Source: a bacterium UBP2_UBA4780
GTDB taxonomy: Bacteria; Edwardsbacteria; AC1; EtOH8
Assembly: GCA_002403115.1 (NCBI GenBank)
Contig: DHHE01000096.1
Location: 1 to 7,989 of the forward strand
Direction of reading: 5' to 3'
DNA length: 7,989 nucleotides
Of the stretch, positions 5,357 through 7,989 are shown in pieces. How positions within the stretch are numbered: position 1 is the stretch's first letter; every line of letters begins with the position of its first letter. The notes below the pieces were generated by a model, which was not told the origin of the DNA, ran no database searches, and saw only the letters and a list, made by a program, of their open reading frames with translations. The translations under genes were made by a program, and so were the position numbers.

Positions 5357-5994
5357 CACTTGCCTCCTCCGCCCAGCCAGCTGCGCTCGATCCCCAGGAT
5401 GATCTTGAGCGAGGTGGCGGTTATGCCCAGGCCCACCCCGAACAGGATGCCGCGCTTGGCCGCCATGTTGGGCACCATCATGATCCATTCGGCGATGTCC
5501 GGTATCCTGTCCCAGATCAGGGCGCCCAGGGGTATCACCCCCAGCATGATGAAGAAGCCGGATACCAGCAGCAGCAGGGCCTCCTTGGATCGTGCCCGGA
5601 AGGCCCTATAGCTGGCCGAGGCCATGTAGAAGGCCAGGATGGCGAACATGGCGGCGTCCATCGGGGCCTGGACGAAAAGGTAAAGCCGGTAGTAGATCTC
5701 GTCCAGGAGGCCCAGCCCGGGGAACCTCCCCAGGATGCCCAGCAGGGACATAACCACCAGGCCGGCCAGGGTGGCGTAGCTGTAGGGCCAGTGCTCCCGC
5801 CGGCGCTTGATCTTCAGCAGGTGGTGGTTTACCAGGCTGCCTATGGCCAGAACGATGGCGAAGGCGCTGATCAGGATCAGCCATTGCAGGGAGACCTGGT
5901 AGATGTTGGTTGACAGCCGGCTGGGCACGAAGAACTGGATGAAGAAGAAAATGCCCAGCACCAGCACCAGCATCAAAGGAATCTGTCGTCTCAT
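5356..5994 (-). CDS. Six-TM membrane protein W (212 aa), unknown function
   Basis: Six hydrophobic segments are visible at about 5-23, 37-55, 72-90, 111-128, 138-160 and 181-200. Charges follow the positive-inside rule well: MRR at the N-terminus, KIKRRREH (61-68), YRAFRARSK (129-137) and the C-terminal KIILGIERS lie inside; PSRLSTNIYQ (24-33), the DEIYYR loop (98-103) and WDRIPDIAEW (161-170) lie outside. So both ends are predicted cytoplasmic. The motif SYRAFRARS with the following EALLLL is the most distinctive part. The protein ends in GGGGK, whose codons supply the Shine-Dalgarno of the downstream gene X, and the stop overlaps the X start by one base. A strong AGGAGG sits 5 bases before its own ATG, in the 9-base gap after gene Z. 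I do not recognise a family. No transporter signature or redox-cofactor ligand pattern stands out. Confidence 0.85.
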   Translation of the reverse strand: MRRQIPLMLVLVLGIFFFIQFFVPSRLSTNIYQVSLQWLILISAFAIVLAIGSLVNHHLLKIKRRREHWPYSYATLAGLVVMSLLGILGRFPGLGLLDEIYYRLYLFVQAPMDAAMFAILAFYMASASYRAFRARSKEALLLLVSGFFIMLGVIPLGALIWDRIPDIAEWIMMVPNMAAKRGILFGVGLGITATSLKIILGIERSWLGGGGK

Positions 5995-6003
5995 GTCTTC
6001 CTC

Positions 6004-7197
6004 CTATCCCACCGTCAGTATGTTCAGTATGAAACCCCTGACCCCCGGGTTGATGAGCGAAAGGGCCAGGCCGGCCACCAGCAGCAGCACGATCAGGGCC
6101 TTGCTCCAGTCCTGGCCCTTGAGGGTCCCCAGCAGCTTGGGATCCCGGGCCAGGTAGGCGCTGGCGGCGTAGAGCTCCTCCCCGATCAGGGTGTAGTCGC
6201 AGGCGGTGATGAAGAACGGCAGCTGGTGGATGGCGTCGGTGCCGGCGATCTGGATGGCGCCGGTGGCCGCCCCGGTCTCGGCCAGGATCAGCGACTCGGC
6301 CCAGAACATACCCATGAAGAAATTGGTGGCCGGTCGTTCCCGGGTCATGATGCCGTCCACCCCCGAGGCGAAACCCATCTGGCTGTCGGTCAGGTAGAAC
6401 ACCGAGTCGTGGTTGTAGGCGTCGGGCCGGCCGATCTCGCTGTAGGCCTCCTTGACCACCTCCTGGGCCACGGTGTAGACAACCGGGTCGCGGTTGGGGA
6501 CCAGCAGGGGGGTGTCGTACTCGGCCGTCTTCTTGGCCACCTGGCCCAGGATGTTGAGGGCGGCGATGGTGGCCACGTCGGAGATAGAGGACAGGCCCGG
6601 CACGAAGAGAATTGGGCGCCCCATCTCGGTGGCCCGACCCACCGCCTCCTCCACCGCGCTCAGGCCGGCGATGCGCCTGACGAACAGGTGCTGGCCCTTC
6701 TGGGCCATGGTGATGAAGTATACCACGATGGCCACGAACAGCAGGGAGGCGATCAGGGCGTTGGTCCGCATGCTGTTGTACCACTGCTCCGACGACCGGG
6801 CCGGGTTCGAGGCCTGGCTTACGGCCGACGCCCCCAGCCTGGAGACCACCCGCACCCGGTAGAAGAAGTCCATTCCGTTCTCGGGCACCGACTGGTCCCT
6901 GGACTGATTGAGGCCGTAGGGCACGTAGCCCACCCTGGTCCACAGGCTTTCGGGCGCCTCGGCCGATTCGGAGCGGTAGACCACGTACCCCTCCACCAGT
7001 CCCTGGGCCTCGTCCGGCGACGGCCGCCAGTCGACGGATATGGAGTTCCCGGCGTCGTTGGGGGTGTCCATGGCCGTCACAAGGCCCGGCGGCTGGACCG
7101 GCGGCGGGGCCGGGTCTGCCGGGGCTGCCGGCATCGGCTGGGTCAGCGCTGCGGCCGAGCCTAACAGGATCAGCCCGATGACCGTGATTGATCTCAT
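6004..7197 (-). CDS. Protein Z: signal peptide, FN3 domain, TM, conserved cytoplasmic domain, TM (397 aa)
   Basis: The chosen start is the ATG at 7197, with GGAG six bases upstream; a GTG at 7209 is in frame but has no ribosome binding site. Residues 1-19 look like a signal peptide, followed by a Pro/Ala linker (20-37). Residues about 38-135 form a fibronectin type III domain (SISVDWRPSPD, VEGYVVYRS, FFYRVRVVS). TM1 is at 146-165. KGQHLFVRR places the next domain (170-362) in the cytoplasm; it has RATEMGRPILFVPG (188-201), YDTPLLVPNRDP (227-238), AQEVVKEAY (244-252), ETGAATGAIQIAGTD (307-321), ACDYTLIGEELYAASAYL (332-349) and LGTLKGQDW (356-364). TM2 is at 366-383. I recall this conserved domain as an uncharacterised family, possibly DUF6754; that needs a profile search. 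It heads the Z-W-X-Y block and would link an outside FN3 adhesion or scaffold module to a cytoplasmic alpha/beta domain. Function is unknown. Confidence 0.88.
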   Translation of the reverse strand: MRSITVIGLILLGSAAALTQPMPAAPADPAPPPVQPPGLVTAMDTPNDAGNSISVDWRPSPDEAQGLVEGYVVYRSESAEAPESLWTRVGYVPYGLNQSRDQSVPENGMDFFYRVRVVSRLGASAVSQASNPARSSEQWYNSMRTNALIASLLFVAIVVYFITMAQKGQHLFVRRIAGLSAVEEAVGRATEMGRPILFVPGLSSISDVATIAALNILGQVAKKTAEYDTPLLVPNRDPVVYTVAQEVVKEAYSEIGRPDAYNHDSVFYLTDSQMGFASGVDGIMTRERPATNFFMGMFWAESLILAETGAATGAIQIAGTDAIHQLPFFITACDYTLIGEELYAASAYLARDPKLLGTLKGQDWSKALIVLLLVAGLALSLINPGVRGFILNILTVG

Positions 7198-7203
7198 TGG
7201 CGT

Positions 7204-7207
7204 CTCC
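7204..7207 (-). promoter_or_regulatory. Shine-Dalgarno deciding the start of protein Z
   Basis: GGAG lies six bases before the ATG at 7197. The alternative GTG at 7209-7207 overlaps it and has only AT-rich sequence upstream. This supports the ATG, which places a clean signal peptide (MRSITVIGLILLGSAAA) at the N-terminus. Confidence 0.6.
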
Positions 7208-7251
7208 ACTATTTATTTATGAGATTTTGTGGCTGGAGAATGCGGCCCTGC

Positions 7252-7281
7252 ATCTTATTCTCATTCGTTTTCTGTATTCAA
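7252..7281 (-). promoter_or_regulatory. Possible sigma-70-type promoter before gene Z
   Basis: The gap between Y' and Z (7198-7282) is notably AT-rich in a GC-rich region. On the minus strand TTGAAT (7281-7276) and TAAGAT (7257-7252) are 18 bases apart and match the -35 and -10 consensus at four of six bases each. A loose hairpin (GAGAAT at 7262-7257 with ATTCTC at 7241-7236) lies over the -10 and the likely start site. It could give Z-W-X-Y its own promoter apart from X'-Y'. Evidence is only sequence similarity, and the organism's promoter consensus is unknown. Confidence 0.25.
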
Positions 7282-7282
7282 G

Positions 7283-7915
7283 TTATTTAATGAGGTGTAT
7301 CCACTCGGTAAAAAGGAACTGGATGCGGCCTATCAGCAGCGACATCCGGGCCATGACCGTGTAGCCGAAGGAGGCCCCGAACCCGATCATCACGAACCAG
7401 ATGCCGACGCTGGAGGCGACCTTGAGCGGTCCCCGGTGCTCCCGGGAGAAGTAGAAATAGAGGACGGTGCACACCACCCCGACGACCACCAGCAGGCCGA
7501 CCACCAGTCCGTTGTGGGGGTCCCAGGGGTTTTGGAACATGGTGGTGTTGACCATGGTCCCCTGCATCTGCTTGAACAGATCGGCCTCGATGACGACCGG
7601 TATCGACCACCCGTTCCAGATGCCCAGGGTGATGGCGATCGGGATCAGCATCAGGTGCTGGAGCTTGGGCACGAAGCGGAACAGGTAGAGCATGCCCAGG
7701 GCCATGGGGATGAGGGTGATCCAGCGCTGCTGGCTGATGGGGATGACGATGTACTGGTAGGCGTAGTTGTTCCACATCAGGACTATCATGTACCCCACCG
7801 ACAGTCCGGTGAACAGGTGCTCGGCGAAACGGAACACCGGGTTGTCCTTGTAAAGATAGGAGAATATCGCCAGGCTCAAAAGGGCGGCGATCCAGACCCA
7901 GATGTCGGTGCTCAT
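7283..7915 (-). CDS. Membrane protein Y', paralogue of Y (210 aa), unknown function
   Basis: It has the same length (210 aa) and the same order of hydrophobic segments as the protein at 3864-4496. Shared motifs are VWVxAAxL near the N-terminus, DNPVFRFAEHLF (25-36), EADLFKQMQ, YFYFSREHRGPLKV, GIWFVMIGFGASFGYTVMARMSLLIGR-type core and the end TEWIHLIK. The N-terminal two thirds and especially the loop regions have diverged: for example NTTMFQNPWDPHNG replaces the shorter Gly-rich loop of Y. No signal peptide is seen. Its ATG overlaps the TGA of the upstream partial gene X' as ATGA, with AAGGA about eight bases upstream, so X' and Y' are translated as a coupled pair exactly as X and Y are neighbours. 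It is probably an alternative version of the same membrane subunit with a different partner or ligand (inference). Confidence 0.85.
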   Translation of the reverse strand: MSTDIWVWIAALLSLAIFSYLYKDNPVFRFAEHLFTGLSVGYMIVLMWNNYAYQYIVIPISQQRWITLIPMALGMLYLFRFVPKLQHLMLIPIAITLGIWNGWSIPVVIEADLFKQMQGTMVNTTMFQNPWDPHNGLVVGLLVVVGVVCTVLYFYFSREHRGPLKVASSVGIWFVMIGFGASFGYTVMARMSLLIGRIQFLFTEWIHLIK

Positions 7916-7989
7916 GGTTTTTTCCTTTCCATCCGGCGCCCGGCGAAGTAGCCGATGTTGCCCAGGACGATCAGGGCGATGATCAGCAG
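7912..7989 (-). CDS. C-terminal end of membrane protein X', paralogue of X (5' part outside window)
   Basis: Only the last 25 codons and the TGA are in the window: a hydrophobic helix, LLIIALIVLGNIGYFAGRR, then MERKKP. This aligns with the end of protein X (MLFIVLGNIGYLAGRRAAQ), including the basic RR pair that should mark the cytoplasmic side. A run of 23 bases is identical between the two genes over the IVLGNIGY part (4542-4564 and 7949-7971). Its position directly before Y', overlapping by four bases, repeats the X-Y order downstream and shows that the module is duplicated. The reading is short, but the match and context make it a confident partial gene. Confidence 0.8.
   Translation of the reverse strand: MLIIALIVLGNIGYFAGRRMERKKP

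Noticed and set aside
5357..5488. N-terminal extension of X by 44 codons to an upstream in-frame start
   Set aside because: The extension lies inside gene W and reads as unstructured Arg/Gly/His sequence. The ATG at 5356 has GGAGGAGG upstream and gives a normal TM anchor.
5606..6943. 445-codon minus-strand open frame across Z and W in another frame
   Set aside because: Its translation is a Pro/Arg/Gly-rich frame artefact; the Z and W frames have domains, TM segments and proper Shine-Dalgarno sites.
6226..7164. 312-codon plus-strand open frame
   Set aside because: Antisense shadow of protein Z, with biased composition (many Gly, His, Asp, Val) and no recognisable domain.
7198..7282. Small RNA or riboswitch in the AT-rich gap
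   Set aside because: Only 85 bases with one loose hairpin and no recognisable conserved motif.

Overview
The window is a GC-rich piece of an uncultured-type bacterial genome (about 65% GC in a line I counted from the membrane-gene region). Every supported gene is on the minus strand, so transcription runs from high to low coordinates. Genes are tightly packed, with 0-12 bp gaps or 1-4 bp overlaps inside blocks. The largest gene-free stretch is only about 85 bp. A secreted beta-propeller protein with a C-terminal FlgD/type IX-like sorting domain, together with GC-rich intergenic palindromes, suggests an FCB-superphylum or related candidate-phylum bacterium. I cannot assign a phylum from the sequence alone.

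Block 1 (7989 down to 3864) is a run of integral membrane proteins with no function I can name. In transcription order: the C-terminus of a membrane protein (X', cut by the window edge); a 210-aa membrane protein (Y'); an AT-rich gap with a possible promoter; a 397-aa protein with a signal peptide, FN3 domain, TM, conserved cytoplasmic domain and TM (Z); a 212-aa six-TM protein (W); a 282-aa protein made of TM, extracytoplasmic alpha/beta domain and TM (X); and a second 210-aa membrane protein (Y). X'-Y' and X-Y are paralogous pairs, so this is a partly duplicated four-gene module. It is the best candidate here for an undescribed system, probably a cell-envelope complex.

Block 2 (3781 down to 2534) is a single exported protein: signal peptide, seven 42-residue LVIVD-type repeats (probably one seven-bladed propeller) and a C-terminal sorting or anchoring domain.

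Block 3 (2446 down to 1) looks like a redox operon: a small BFD-like [2Fe-2S] protein, an FAD-dependent DAO-family oxidoreductase (HcnC / sarcosine oxidase beta / dye-linked amino acid dehydrogenase type), then two tandem ferritin/rubrerythrin-like four-helix proteins, the second cut by the window edge. The flavin and iron-sulfur proteins resemble two subunits of a heteromeric amine or amino acid dehydrogenase; the usual large NAD/FAD subunit is absent from the window. The ferritin-like pair could handle iron or peroxide, but that is inference.

Three different hairpin-forming intergenic elements lie directly at the stop codons of three successive genes (3864, 2534, 2177). None has the U-tract of a classical terminator. 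They look like dispersed palindromic repeats, or mRNA 3'-end stabilisers or processing sites, inserted between these genes.
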